The notes under the pieces: model-generated
Database searches by the model: none
Seen by the model: only the letters and a program-made list of their open reading frames with translations
Told to the model about the DNA's origin: nothing
Position numbers and translations under genes: made by a program
DNA from: Pseudomonas viridiflava
GTDB taxonomy: Bacteria; Pseudomonadota; Gammaproteobacteria; Pseudomonadales; Pseudomonadaceae
Assembly: GCF_900589395.1 (NCBI RefSeq)
Contig: NZ_UUIS01000092.1
Coordinates: 1-64,000, forward strand
Direction: 5' to 3'
DNA: 64,000 nt
Part shown: positions 55,438-63,311 of the stretch, one piece after another
Layout of the letters: each line of letters starts with the position of its first letter
Position numbering within the stretch: position 1 is the stretch's first letter

Positions 55438-56565
55438 ATGCGCGGATCAGGAACAGGCCATGGTCACACCGAAGTCGTTCTGCTCCCCACTGAAAAAACC
55501 CTGGGCCTGCACGAAATCGTCGTGCACCAGGCCCTGGCCCGGCAGCTGGCGCAGTTGCTGGGCGCCGAGTTCACCGGCACCTTCGAGGCGACCCGGCATC
55601 AGGACCGGCGGCTGTACTTCGTGCCTTCCGACACGCTGGTCGACCCGCAACGCGCCCGACACTTGCACATTCGCAGCGCCGAAGACCTGTTTGGCGGCGT
55701 GGTGAGTGAACCGTTCATGGCCACCAAGGCCATCTCTCACGCCCTTCTCGCCCAAGCCCAGGCCCGACCTGCGGGCTGGTCCGAGGCCTTTCATGCGCAG
55801 GCCGGCGATGCCGTGCTCGCCGGTTTCAGCGCTTTCAGCGCAGCCGATGCGCATTTGGCCGGCCAGCAGTTGCTGGCCAAAGGGCCGGTGCGCATCAAGC
55901 CGGTGCGGGCCACCGCCGGCCGTGGGCAGGTGGTGGCCCGCACGGCCGACGAGCTGGCGGCGGCGCTGGCTGAACAGGATTTCGCAGAAGTGGCGCGCTG
56001 GGGCCTGGTGATCGAGCAGGACCTGCACGAGGTGATCACCTACAGCGTCGGCCAGGTGTCGGTCGCCGGTCACGTGGCCAGCTACCACGGCACCCAAGGC
56101 CTGACCCGCGACAACCAGGGCGCCACTGTGTACGGCGGCTCATGCCTGTGGATCGTGCGCGGCGGCTTCCAGGAGCTGCTCGACCAGTCATTGCCGGCCC
56201 CGGTGCGCCGCGCCGTGCAACAGGCCATCGCTTATGACCAGGCCGCGCGCGCCTGCCTGCCCGGCTTTATGGCCTCGCGGCGCAATTACGACATTGCCCA
56301 AGGCGTCAATGCCCGCGGCCAGCGCTGCTCCGGGGTCCTGGAACAGTCCTGGCGCATTGGCGGCGCCAGTGCCGCCGAAATCCATGCCTTGCTCGCCTTG
56401 GCCGCCGATCCTGCGCTGTCACGCCTGTGCGTCTCGACCCATGAGGTGTATGGCCGCGACGCGCCACTGCCCGCTCATGCCCACGTGCTGTACGAGGGCG
56501 ACGACCCTCAGTTGGGCTTTCTTCGTAAATACATTCAGGTCCAGCCTTATGACTGTAAGCAGTGA
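55438..56565 (+). CDS. DUF3182-family protein, ATP-grasp-like
   Basis: A 375-residue soluble protein of the DUF3182 group, sometimes labelled biotin carboxylase-like. The segments GPVRIKPVRATAGRGQVV, VIEQDLHEVITYSVGQV and ASRRNYDIAQGVNARGQRC resemble the nucleotide-binding Lys loop and metal-binding region of ATP-grasp ligases, but no biotin carrier is present. The ATG at 55438 has AAGGAG seven bases upstream. It overlaps the next gene, an alpha/beta-hydrolase, by 17 bases, so the two are translationally linked and probably act together. Substrate and product are unknown. Confidence 0.8.
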   Translation: MRGSGTGHGHTEVVLLPTEKTLGLHEIVVHQALARQLAQLLGAEFTGTFEATRHQDRRLYFVPSDTLVDPQRARHLHIRSAEDLFGGVVSEPFMATKAISHALLAQAQARPAGWSEAFHAQAGDAVLAGFSAFSAADAHLAGQQLLAKGPVRIKPVRATAGRGQVVARTADELAAALAEQDFAEVARWGLVIEQDLHEVITYSVGQVSVAGHVASYHGTQGLTRDNQGATVYGGSCLWIVRGGFQELLDQSLPAPVRRAVQQAIAYDQAARACLPGFMASRRNYDIAQGVNARGQRCSGVLEQSWRIGGASAAEIHALLALAADPALSRLCVSTHEVYGRDAPLPAHAHVLYEGDDPQLGFLRKYIQVQPYDCKQ

Positions 56566-57319
56566 AAGCATTGAAATCGCCGTCGGAGAACAATCGATCT
56601 GCGGCACCGTCCTGACCCCCAGCCCCAAGATGCCGGGGATCCTGTTCGTGCATGGCTGGGGCGGCAGCCAGCAGCGCGACCTGGCACGGGCCAGGAACAT
56701 CACCGGCCTGGGTTGCGTGTGCCTGACATTCGATCTGCGCGGCCATGAACGCACCGAGGCGTTGCGCACCACGGTGTCACGCGAGCACAGCCTGGAAGAC
56801 CTGTTGGCCGCCTATGACAAGCTCGTCAGCCACCCGCTCGTGGACCCGGCCGCCATCGCGGTGATCGGCAGCAGCTATGGCGGTTACCTGGCGACCATCC
56901 TGAGCGGCCTGCGGCCGGTCAAATGGCTGGCCTTGCGCGTGCCGGCGCTCTACTGGGACGCCGACTGGGAGATGCCCAAGCAGGCACTGGACCGTGACCG
57001 GCTGGCGCACTACCGGCGCTCGGTGGTGACGGCGGCCGACAACCGAGCCCTGGCGGCGTGCAAGGAGTTCAAGGGGGATGTGCTGCTGATCGAGTCCGAG
57101 CGTGACGACTATGTGCCGCACGCGACCCTGATGAGTTACCGCAGCGCCTTCGAGCAGGCGCACTCACTGACGTATCGACTGGTAGATGGGGCCGATCATG
57201 CCTTGAGCAGCGACATCAGCCAGAGTGTGTACAGTTCAATGCTGACCAACTGGATCAGCGAGATGGTCATCGGTGACCGCCTGACGGATTATCCCCATCA
57301 TTCGGCCACCTGGTCCTGA
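56549..57319 (+). CDS. Alpha/beta-hydrolase, dienelactone hydrolase/peptidase-like
   Basis: A 256-residue hydrolase. The oxyanion HGWGGSQ (residue about 35), nucleophile GSSYGG (about 108) and the late DGADHALS histidine complete the usual catalytic triad together with the Asp in ERDDYVPH. No signal peptide is seen, so it acts in the cytoplasm. Its start lies inside the end of the DUF3182 gene. The natural substrate is unknown; pairing with an ATP-grasp-like protein suggests one enzyme makes or breaks an ester or amide the other handles. Confidence 0.82.
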   Translation: MTVSSESIEIAVGEQSICGTVLTPSPKMPGILFVHGWGGSQQRDLARARNITGLGCVCLTFDLRGHERTEALRTTVSREHSLEDLLAAYDKLVSHPLVDPAAIAVIGSSYGGYLATILSGLRPVKWLALRVPALYWDADWEMPKQALDRDRLAHYRRSVVTAADNRALAACKEFKGDVLLIESERDDYVPHATLMSYRSAFEQAHSLTYRLVDGADHALSSDISQSVYSSMLTNWISEMVIGDRLTDYPHHSATWS

Positions 57320-57331
57320 AGCGTACAGGCC

Positions 57332-57547
57332 TCAGTAGCGCGCCGGGCCCGACTGATGACGTGGACCGGCCACGACCCAGGCCAGTACGCCGAGAATCGG
57401 CACGGCCACGATGCCGATGATCCACATGGCTTTATTACTTGCACTGGTGTGGCTGGAGCGCACCCTCATCACGGCCCACAGGTCCGACAGAATAATAAGT
57501 GCGACCAACAGCACAACTCCCCACAGCCCTGTCTCTGACATTGGCAT
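57332..57547 (-). CDS. Small PLDc_N-domain membrane protein
   Basis: A 71-residue protein with two hydrophobic segments (WGVVLLVALIILSDLWAV and AMWIIGIVAVPILGVLAWVV) and the PLDc_N-type junction with Trp and Gly-Pro after the second. The ATG at 57547 has AGGAGG six bases upstream, ideal spacing. This two-span domain is found alone in many bacteria and its role is not established. It converges on the hydrolase gene with 12 bases between stop codons. Confidence 0.75.
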   Translation of the reverse strand: MPMSETGLWGVVLLVALIILSDLWAVMRVRSSHTSASNKAMWIIGIVAVPILGVLAWVVAGPRHQSGPARY

Positions 57548-57736
57548 CTGAAACCTCCTGACCTTTCGGTTTATTACCCTGGCGCCAAATGCGACGCTCC
57601 TGAGTAGAAGAGGCCTGCACCGAGGGGAAAGTTCAGAGAAGTCAGATAAAACGCAGGGTAATTGCCGGGCGGTCCTGCGTGCCAATACCGATCAGTCAAA
57701 CCGGTTTTCACCCGAGTTTGCGTCTGACACTCAATT

Positions 57737-57818
57737 GTGGGAGGCCGCTCTGTTGGCGAATGCGGTGGTACAGGCGCAGGGCTTGTCAGGCCGTCATCGC
57801 CGGCAAGCCGCCTCCCAC
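57737..57818. repeat. REP doublet, GTGGGAGGC subfamily
   Basis: Left arm GTGGGAGGCCGCTCTGTTGG and inverse arm CCGGCAAGCCGCCTCCCAC. The gap 57548-58019 holds this element and the next one and no gene that I can support. Confidence 0.7.
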
Positions 57819-57868
57819 AACAGCGACCTGCGCTTGACGACATTCAGCTAACTGGCTGGCCTTACCCC

Positions 57869-57957
57869 GTAGGAGCGACCAACGGTCGCGAAGGCAGGTG
57901 GTCAGGCACTGAAGAGGTTGAATCTACCGCCCTTTCGCGACCGCAGGTCGCTCCCAC
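57869..57957. repeat. REP doublet, GTAGGAGCGACC subfamily
   Basis: GTAGGAGCGACCAACGGTCG at the left faces CGACCGCAGGTCGCTCCCAC at the right. CAGCGACCTGCG and GACGACATT recur after both this and the preceding element. Confidence 0.7.
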
Positions 57958-58019
57958 AGAAACAGCGACCTGCGTTCGACGACATTTGGCTTGACTGACT
58001 GGCATCAGCCTACATGCAA

Positions 58020-59576
58020 TCAGGTCACCGGTGCCGGGTTGAACAGCGCCAGGTCGTTGTGCAGGCGGTAGTGTTCGGTCCAGGTCTTCTTCTTGCCGCT
58101 GGCCACGTCCAGGTAGTAGTGGAACAACTCCCAGCCGAGGTCTTCGATGCTGGCACGGCCTGTCGCGATGCGTCCGGCGTCAACGTCGATCAGGTCGGGC
58201 CAGCGTTGCGCCAGTTCGGTGCGGGTCGAGACCTTGACCACCGGCGCCATCGCCAGCCCATAGGGCGTGCCGCGGCCGGTGGTGAACACGTGCAGGTTCA
58301 TGCCGGCCGCCAGTTGCAGCGTGCCGCAGATAAAGTCGCTGGCCGGGGTGGCACAGAAGATCAGGCCCTTGCTGCTGACCCGCTCGCCGGGACCGACCAC
58401 ACCGTTGATGGCGCTGTTGCCGGACTTGACGATCGAGCCCAGGGATTTCTCGACGATGTTCGACAATCCGCCCTTCTTGTTGCCCGGCGTGGTGTTGGCG
58501 CTGCGGTCGGCCTCGCCCTTGGCCAGGTAACGGTCATACCAGTCCATTTCGCGCACCAGCGCCTGGGCCACTTCCTGGTTCTCGGCACGCGAGGTCAGCA
58601 GGTAAATGGCGTCGCGCACCTCGGTGACTTCGGAAAACATCACCGTGGCCCCGGCGCGCAGCAACAGGTCCGAGGCGAAGCCCAGCGCCGGGTTGGCGGT
58701 GATGCCGGAAAACGCATCGCTGCCGCCGCACTGCATGCCCAGGATCAGCTCGGAAGCCGGCACCGTCTCGCGGCGGCGCTGGTCGAGTTTTTTCAGGCGC
58801 ACTTCGGCCAGTTCCATGATCTGCTCGATCATTTCGTTGAAGCCGGTGCTGGCATCCTGCAGGCGGTACAGCCATGGCTCGCTCAGGTCCACCGACGGGT
58901 CCTGCTCGTGCATGACCTGCCCGGCCTGAAGTTTTTCGCAGCCCAGGCTGATCACCAGGGCCTCGCCACCCAGGTTCGGGTTGCGCGCCAGGTTGCGCAC
59001 GGTACGGATCGGAATGTAGGCGTCGGTGGCAGTGATCGCCACGCCACAGCCGTAGGTGTGGGTCAGGGCCACCACGTCGTCGACGTTGGGGTACTTGGGC
59101 AGCAACTCGTCACGGATGCGCTTGACCGCATGGTCCAGCACGCCGGTCACACACTGCACCGTGGTGGTGATGCCCAGGATATTGCGCGTGCCGACGGTGC
59201 CGTCGGCGTTGCGGTAGCCTTCGAAGGTGTAACCCTCCAGCGGCGCGGCCTTTGCCGGCACGGCATCGGACATCGGCAGCTTGTCCAGCTCCGGCGCCGA
59301 GGGCATGCGCAACAGGTCTTCCCTGACCCAACTGCCGCGCGGGATCGGCTGCAAGGCATAACCGATGGTTTGCCCGTAGCGGATCACCGGATCCCCTTCG
59401 GCCAGGTCGACGGTGCTGATCTTGTGGCTCTGGGGGACGTTATCGACCGTCTCCAGGCCATCCTCGAAGCGGGTGCCGGCAGGCACACCCTGGTCATTGA
59501 CCACTACAACCACGTTATCCAGCGGGTGGAGCCGGATATGCCGTGGCGAATCGGCATGTTGAATCAGGTTCATCAC
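58020..59576 (-). CDS. garD: Galactarate dehydratase (UxaA/GarD family)
   Basis: A 518-residue cytoplasmic dehydratase, close to the length of Escherichia coli GarD, converting galactarate to 5-dehydro-4-deoxy-D-glucarate. The N-terminal SAF-like domain (HPLDNVVVVVNDQGVPAGT) and the larger catalytic domain (NILGITTTVQCVTG, HTYGCGVAI, ILGMQCGGSDAFSG, GRGTPYGLAMAPVVKVSTRT) are both present with their metal-ligand His/Cys. The second ATG, one codon in, is equally possible. It is the last gene of the kdgD-gudP-garD run, 7 bases after the carrier gene. Altronate dehydratase is a close relative, but length and neighbours favour galactarate. Confidence 0.9.
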   Translation of the reverse strand: MMNLIQHADSPRHIRLHPLDNVVVVVNDQGVPAGTRFEDGLETVDNVPQSHKISTVDLAEGDPVIRYGQTIGYALQPIPRGSWVREDLLRMPSAPELDKLPMSDAVPAKAAPLEGYTFEGYRNADGTVGTRNILGITTTVQCVTGVLDHAVKRIRDELLPKYPNVDDVVALTHTYGCGVAITATDAYIPIRTVRNLARNPNLGGEALVISLGCEKLQAGQVMHEQDPSVDLSEPWLYRLQDASTGFNEMIEQIMELAEVRLKKLDQRRRETVPASELILGMQCGGSDAFSGITANPALGFASDLLLRAGATVMFSEVTEVRDAIYLLTSRAENQEVAQALVREMDWYDRYLAKGEADRSANTTPGNKKGGLSNIVEKSLGSIVKSGNSAINGVVGPGERVSSKGLIFCATPASDFICGTLQLAAGMNLHVFTTGRGTPYGLAMAPVVKVSTRTELAQRWPDLIDVDAGRIATGRASIEDLGWELFHYYLDVASGKKKTWTEHYRLHNDLALFNPAPVT

Positions 59577-59583
59577 GGTTTCC

Positions 59584-60963
59584 TCAGGATTTGGCTTGGG
59601 AAAGGTCGCTGTTGCTCAGCGCAGGCCCCTGTACAGGCGGCTCTTTCAGTTCCACACGCTTGATGTCTCCGACGATAAAGATGTAGCTGATGACGGCCAG
59701 CAGCGCGTTGGCGCCCACGAACACCAGGGCCCACTTGAACGAGCCGGTGGTGCTGATGATGTAGCCGATCACGATCGGGGTGGTGATCGAGGCGATGTTG
59801 CCGAAGGTGTTGAACAACCCGCCACTGAGGCCGGCGATCTGCTTGGGCGACACGTCGGACATGACCGCCCAGCCCAGTGCACCGATGCCTTTGCCGAAGA
59901 AGGCCAGGGCCATGAAGCCAACCACCACCCACTCCACATCGACGTAGTTGCAGGTGACGATGGAGGTCGACAGCAGCAGGCCGCAGATGATCGGTGCCTT
60001 GCGGGCAAAGGTCAGGGAATGGCCCTTGCGCAGCAGGTAGTCGGAGATCACCCCGCCCAGGACACCGCCGATAAAGCCGCAGATGGCCGGCAAGGAGGCA
60101 ATGATGCCGGCCTTGAGAATGGTCATGCCGCGTTCCTGGACCAGGTACACCGGGAACCAGGTCAGGAAGAAGTAGGTGATGCCGTTGATGCAGTACTGGC
60201 TCAGGTAGATGCCGAGCATCATGCGGTTGGTCAGCAACTGGCGCAGGTAATCCCATTTCGGACCGCTGCTGGCCGGCTTGTCCTTGCCTTTGCCCTTGTC
60301 CTGGTCCATGTCGACCATGCCGCCGTTGTTGGCGATGTGCTCAAGCTCGGCTTCGTTGATCATCGGATGCTGGCGCGGGCTGTGGATGACTTTCAGCCAG
60401 ACGCCGGAAAACACGATGCCGGCCGCGCCCATGACCACGAACACGTGCTGCCAGCCGTAGGTGAAGACGATCCAGCCCATCAGCGGGGCGAACAACACGG
60501 TGGCAAAGTACTGCGCCGAGTTGAAGATGGCCGACGCCGTGCCGCGCTCGGCGGTCGGGAACCAGGCCGCGACGATGCGGGCGTTGCCAGGAAAGGATGG
60601 CGCTTCGGCCAGGCCGACCAGAAAGCGCAGCATGAACAGCGCGACGATGGCCGTGGAGACGCCGAATTCACCGACATAGCCTTGCAGCAGGGTGAACAGC
60701 GACCAGGTGAAAATGCTCGTGGCGTAGACTTTCTTCGAACCGAAACGGTCGAGCAGCCAGCCGCCAGGAATCTGGCCGGCCACATAGGCCCAGCCGAATG
60801 CGGAGAAAATATAACCCAGGGTGATGGCATCAATGCCAAGGTCTTTCTGCAGGCTGGAACCTGCGATAGCGATGGTAGCGCGGTCGGCGTAGTTGATCGT
60901 GGTGACCAGAAACAGCATCAACAGGATCAAATAGCGGACGTGCGTCGGCTTGGACTTTTGCAT
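59584..60963 (-). CDS. gudP: MFS aldarate (glucarate/galactarate) transporter
   Basis: A 459-residue, twelve-segment major facilitator of the ACS family and proton symporter type. RYLILLMLFLVTTINYADRA at the start, RFLVGLAEAPSFPGNARIV and AAWFPTAERGTASAIFN are highly typical of GudP/GarP-type carriers. The central cytoplasmic loop is unusually polar (DQDKGKGKDKPASS). It lies between the kdgD-like and galactarate dehydratase genes in a single orientation. A hairpin in the 166-base gap from kdgD may reduce read-through. Confidence 0.9.
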   Translation of the reverse strand: MQKSKPTHVRYLILLMLFLVTTINYADRATIAIAGSSLQKDLGIDAITLGYIFSAFGWAYVAGQIPGGWLLDRFGSKKVYATSIFTWSLFTLLQGYVGEFGVSTAIVALFMLRFLVGLAEAPSFPGNARIVAAWFPTAERGTASAIFNSAQYFATVLFAPLMGWIVFTYGWQHVFVVMGAAGIVFSGVWLKVIHSPRQHPMINEAELEHIANNGGMVDMDQDKGKGKDKPASSGPKWDYLRQLLTNRMMLGIYLSQYCINGITYFFLTWFPVYLVQERGMTILKAGIIASLPAICGFIGGVLGGVISDYLLRKGHSLTFARKAPIICGLLLSTSIVTCNYVDVEWVVVGFMALAFFGKGIGALGWAVMSDVSPKQIAGLSGGLFNTFGNIASITTPIVIGYIISTTGSFKWALVFVGANALLAVISYIFIVGDIKRVELKEPPVQGPALSNSDLSQAKS

Positions 60964-61085
60964 GCGGTGAAACTCCCACTCTTTATTTTTTTACGCGGGT
61001 GCTGCTGTTTTTTTGGGTGTAGCCCTGCAGGCCCCTTGGAAACGCCGTGGCGACAGCGTTTTCCACCTGCAGACGGTGCAACGAC

Positions 61086-61115
61086 AAAGACCGCGGAGCG
61101 TACTCAGCGGCCTTT
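61086..61115 (-). terminator. Hairpin between kdgD and gudP, possible partial terminator
   Basis: On the minus strand AAAGGCCGC pairs with GCGGTCTTT, and GAG with CTC inside, around a TACG loop, 15 bases past the kdgD stop. There is no long T run, so attenuation rather than full termination seems likely. Confidence 0.5.
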
Positions 61116-61129
61116 GGCTGTAACCAGAC

Positions 61130-62041
61130 TTACTGCTTGCCTTGCTTGTCCATGAGCGCGGCGAGCATTTCGACTTCTTCGCCAGTCAGGTCGGTCAGCG
61201 GTGCGCGGACGGGACCTGCGTCATAGCCTGCGATCTTGGCGCCGGCCTTGACGATGCTGACGGCATAACCGGCCTTGCGGTTGCGCAGGTCCAGGTAAGG
61301 CAGGAAGAAATCGTCGATGTACTTGCCGACGGTCTCATGATCGTCACGGGCGATGGCGTGGTAGAAGTTCATGGCCAGCTTCGGTACGAAGTTGAACACC
61401 GCCGAGGAGTAGACCGGTACGCCCAGCGCCTTGTAGGCGGCAGCGTAGACTTCAGCGGTCGGCAGACCACCCAGGTACGAGAAGCGGTCGCCCAGGCGGC
61501 GGCGGATCGAAACCATCAGCTCGATGTCGCCCAGGCCGTCTTTGTAACCGATCAGGTTCGGGCAGCGCTCGGCCAGTTTTTCCAGCAGTGGCGCGGTCAG
61601 GCGGCAGACGTTGCGGTTGTAGACCACCACGCCGATCTTGACCGACTTGCACACCGCTTCAACGTGGGCGGCAACGCCGTCCTGGCTGGCTTCAGTCAGG
61701 TAGTGAGGCAGCAGCAGCAGGCCCTTGGCCCCCAGACGCTCGGCTTCCTGAGCCATTTCGATGGCCTGGCGAGTCGGGCCACCGACGCCGGCCAGGATTG
61801 GCACGGTCTTTTCGCAGGTGTCGACGGCGGTCTTGATGATCTGCGAGTACTCGCCGGAGGTCAGCGAGAAGAACTCGCCGGTGCCGCCTGCGGCGAACAG
61901 GGCGCTGGCGCCGTACGGGGCCAGCCACTCAAGGCGCTTGATATAGCCTTCGCGATGGAAGTCGCCTTGAGCATTGAAGTCGGTGACAGGGAAAGACAGC
62001 AAACCGTGGGAAAGGATGGACTTTAGTTCTTGTGGATTCAT
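61130..62041 (-). CDS. kdgD: 5-dehydro-4-deoxyglucarate dehydratase
   Basis: A 303-residue Schiff-base aldolase-fold enzyme (DHDPS family) that dehydrates and decarboxylates 5-dehydro-4-deoxy-D-glucarate to 2-oxoglutarate semialdehyde and carbon dioxide. Landmarks are the Tyr in VVYNRNVCR, the Schiff-base Lys in LIGYKDGLGD and the GGTGEFFSLT phosphate-like loop that in this subgroup binds the second carboxylate. It is the first gene of the kdgD-gudP-garD run. Two copies of the regulon operator lie upstream, one over its -10 hexamer. The next enzyme, 2-oxoglutarate semialdehyde dehydrogenase, is not obvious in this window. Confidence 0.95.
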   Translation of the reverse strand: MNPQELKSILSHGLLSFPVTDFNAQGDFHREGYIKRLEWLAPYGASALFAAGGTGEFFSLTSGEYSQIIKTAVDTCEKTVPILAGVGGPTRQAIEMAQEAERLGAKGLLLLPHYLTEASQDGVAAHVEAVCKSVKIGVVVYNRNVCRLTAPLLEKLAERCPNLIGYKDGLGDIELMVSIRRRLGDRFSYLGGLPTAEVYAAAYKALGVPVYSSAVFNFVPKLAMNFYHAIARDDHETVGKYIDDFFLPYLDLRNRKAGYAVSIVKAGAKIAGYDAGPVRAPLTDLTGEEVEMLAALMDKQGKQ

Positions 62042-62105
62042 TGTTCGAACACCCTGGGGGACATTGTTGTGGTGAATAAGTCATCAGCCGTGTGCCGATG
62101 TCGTA

Positions 62106-62119
62106 AGTCATCGTACAAC
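62106..62119. promoter_or_regulatory. Uronate-regulon operator, copy 4 (kdgD, overlapping -10)
   Basis: AGTCATCGTACAAC, in kdgD orientation GTTGTACGATGACT. It contains the predicted -10 hexamer TACGAT. Confidence 0.65.
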
Positions 62120-62138
62120 TGAAAATAAAATGTCTCAA
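62110..62138 (-). promoter_or_regulatory. Predicted promoter of kdgD
   Basis: Minus strand TTGAGA (62138-62133), 17-base spacer, TACGAT (62115-62110). The start codon is 69 bases from the -10. Confidence 0.55.
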
Positions 62139-62230
62139 CAGGGATTTGCAAAATTTTTCTGCGAGGGGTTGCCGGCAGGGCCCAAGCCTTTGATTACCGG
62201 GGCCTTGCGGGGATTTGATAGAGGAAAGAA

Positions 62231-62244
62231 GTTATACGATCACT
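62231..62244. promoter_or_regulatory. Uronate-regulon operator, copy 5 (upstream of kdgD)
   Basis: GTTATACGATCACT, 112 bases from copy 4. The rest of the 334-base gap 62042-62375 holds copy 4, the kdgD promoter and a REP unit, with no gene seen. Confidence 0.55.
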
Positions 62245-62311
62245 CTATCCGGAGCGTGATGGCATCGGCTGGAAATCGCGCTCATCCCCATGATCGGCAT
62301 GGAAATCCCCC

Positions 62312-62338
62312 GTAGGAGCGACCAGCGGTCGCGCCTAC
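62312..62338. repeat. Compact REP hairpin
   Basis: GTAGGAGCGACC and GGTCGCGCCTAC form a nearly perfect stem with a short loop, just past the regulator's stop codon; it may also end its transcription. Confidence 0.65.
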
Positions 62339-62375
62339 GGATCGGGTGCTGGCTGCGCAGCGGCGGGCCGCAGGA

Positions 62376-63125
62376 TCAGGCGTTTTGCGCGGCGGCTTCT
62401 TCGTGGGCGTGGCGCAGGCGTTCGCGGCTGTTGGTCAGGTGCAGGCGCATGGCGGCGCGGGCAGCGTCGGCGTCCTGACGGGCGATGGCCTCGTAGATTT
62501 CCTCGTGCTCGCGGCTCAGGCGCATGTTGTAGTGCTGCTGGTCATCGTGGGCCAGGCGCGCCGAGTTCACACGGGTACGCGGAATGATGCTTGCGCCCAG
62601 GTGGGTCATGATGTCGGTGAAGTAGCGGTTGCCGGTGGCCAGCGCAATGTGCAGGTGGAACTGGAAGTCCATGGACACGGCATCGATGGCATGGGCCGCG
62701 CTTTCGTTCAGCGCATCCAGGGCGGCCCGCATGGCCGCCAGCTGCTCGTCGGTGCGGCGCTGGGCAGCGAGCCCGGCGGTTTCCACTTCCAGGCTGATGC
62801 GCAGCTCCAGAATAGCCAGCACGTCACGCAAGGTCACGATGGTCGCAGGATCGATACGAAAACCGCTGGGGCTTGGCATGTCGAGCACAAAGGTGCCGAT
62901 ACCGTGGCGGGTCTCGACCAGGCCCGAGGCCTGCAGGCGGGAAATGGCCTCGCGCACCACGGTGCGGCTGACGCCCTGCTCTTCCATGATGGCCGACTCG
63001 GTGGGCAGTTTGTCGCCACGCTTGAGCTGCCCGGAGCGGATACGCTCGGACAGTTCGGTCACCAGTTCCTGCGCAAGACTGCGATGCTTACGACGTGCGC
63101 GGGGTGGAGCGCTCTGATTTTCCAT
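62376..63125 (-). CDS. GntR/FadR-subfamily regulator, probable repressor of the uronate/aldarate genes
   Basis: A 249-residue regulator. The N-terminal winged helix is clear (ELSERIRSGQLKRGDKLPTE, then GVSRTVVREAISRLQASGLV), followed by an all-helical FCD effector domain with the metal-coordinating histidines (DFQFHLHIALATGN, HEEIYEAI). The ATG at 63125 (MENQSAP) was chosen over a TTG twelve codons upstream; the ribosome signal AGGA is unusually close to the ATG, so the TTG cannot be excluded. A copy of the 14-base operator lies upstream of the gene, suggesting self-control. Repression relieved by a uronate or aldarate intermediate is the likely mode, by analogy with other FadR-type sugar-acid regulators. 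Confidence 0.9.
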   Translation of the reverse strand: MENQSAPPRARRKHRSLAQELVTELSERIRSGQLKRGDKLPTESAIMEEQGVSRTVVREAISRLQASGLVETRHGIGTFVLDMPSPSGFRIDPATIVTLRDVLAILELRISLEVETAGLAAQRRTDEQLAAMRAALDALNESAAHAIDAVSMDFQFHLHIALATGNRYFTDIMTHLGASIIPRTRVNSARLAHDDQQHYNMRLSREHEEIYEAIARQDADAARAAMRLHLTNSRERLRHAHEEAAAQNA

Positions 63126-63174
63126 ATCCTGCAAGGTTCTTCTCGATCTGTAGACGGGCAATCATAGCGCAGCG

Positions 63175-63188
63175 GTTGTACGATCACA
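63175..63188. promoter_or_regulatory. Uronate-regulon operator, copy 6 (regulator gene)
   Basis: GTTGTACGATCACA lies 50 bases upstream of the gntR start codon, in position for self-repression. Confidence 0.6.
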
Positions 63189-63311
63189 CGCCATGAAAAT
63201 GCGGGTAAGCCAGCCGGTCATTGCCGAAATCGCCCGGTACTGGCGAACTGACTCTCGATGCTTGCGCCGCCACCGCTCAAGCCTGCGGCTTTGCCGGGGG
63301 CGGCGCAGGTT

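Noticed and set aside
18399..62338. GTAGGAGCG inverted repeats taken as CRISPR or insertion-sequence ends
   Set aside because: They are not evenly spaced, have no unique spacers and no transposase between them; they are REP/REPIN elements.
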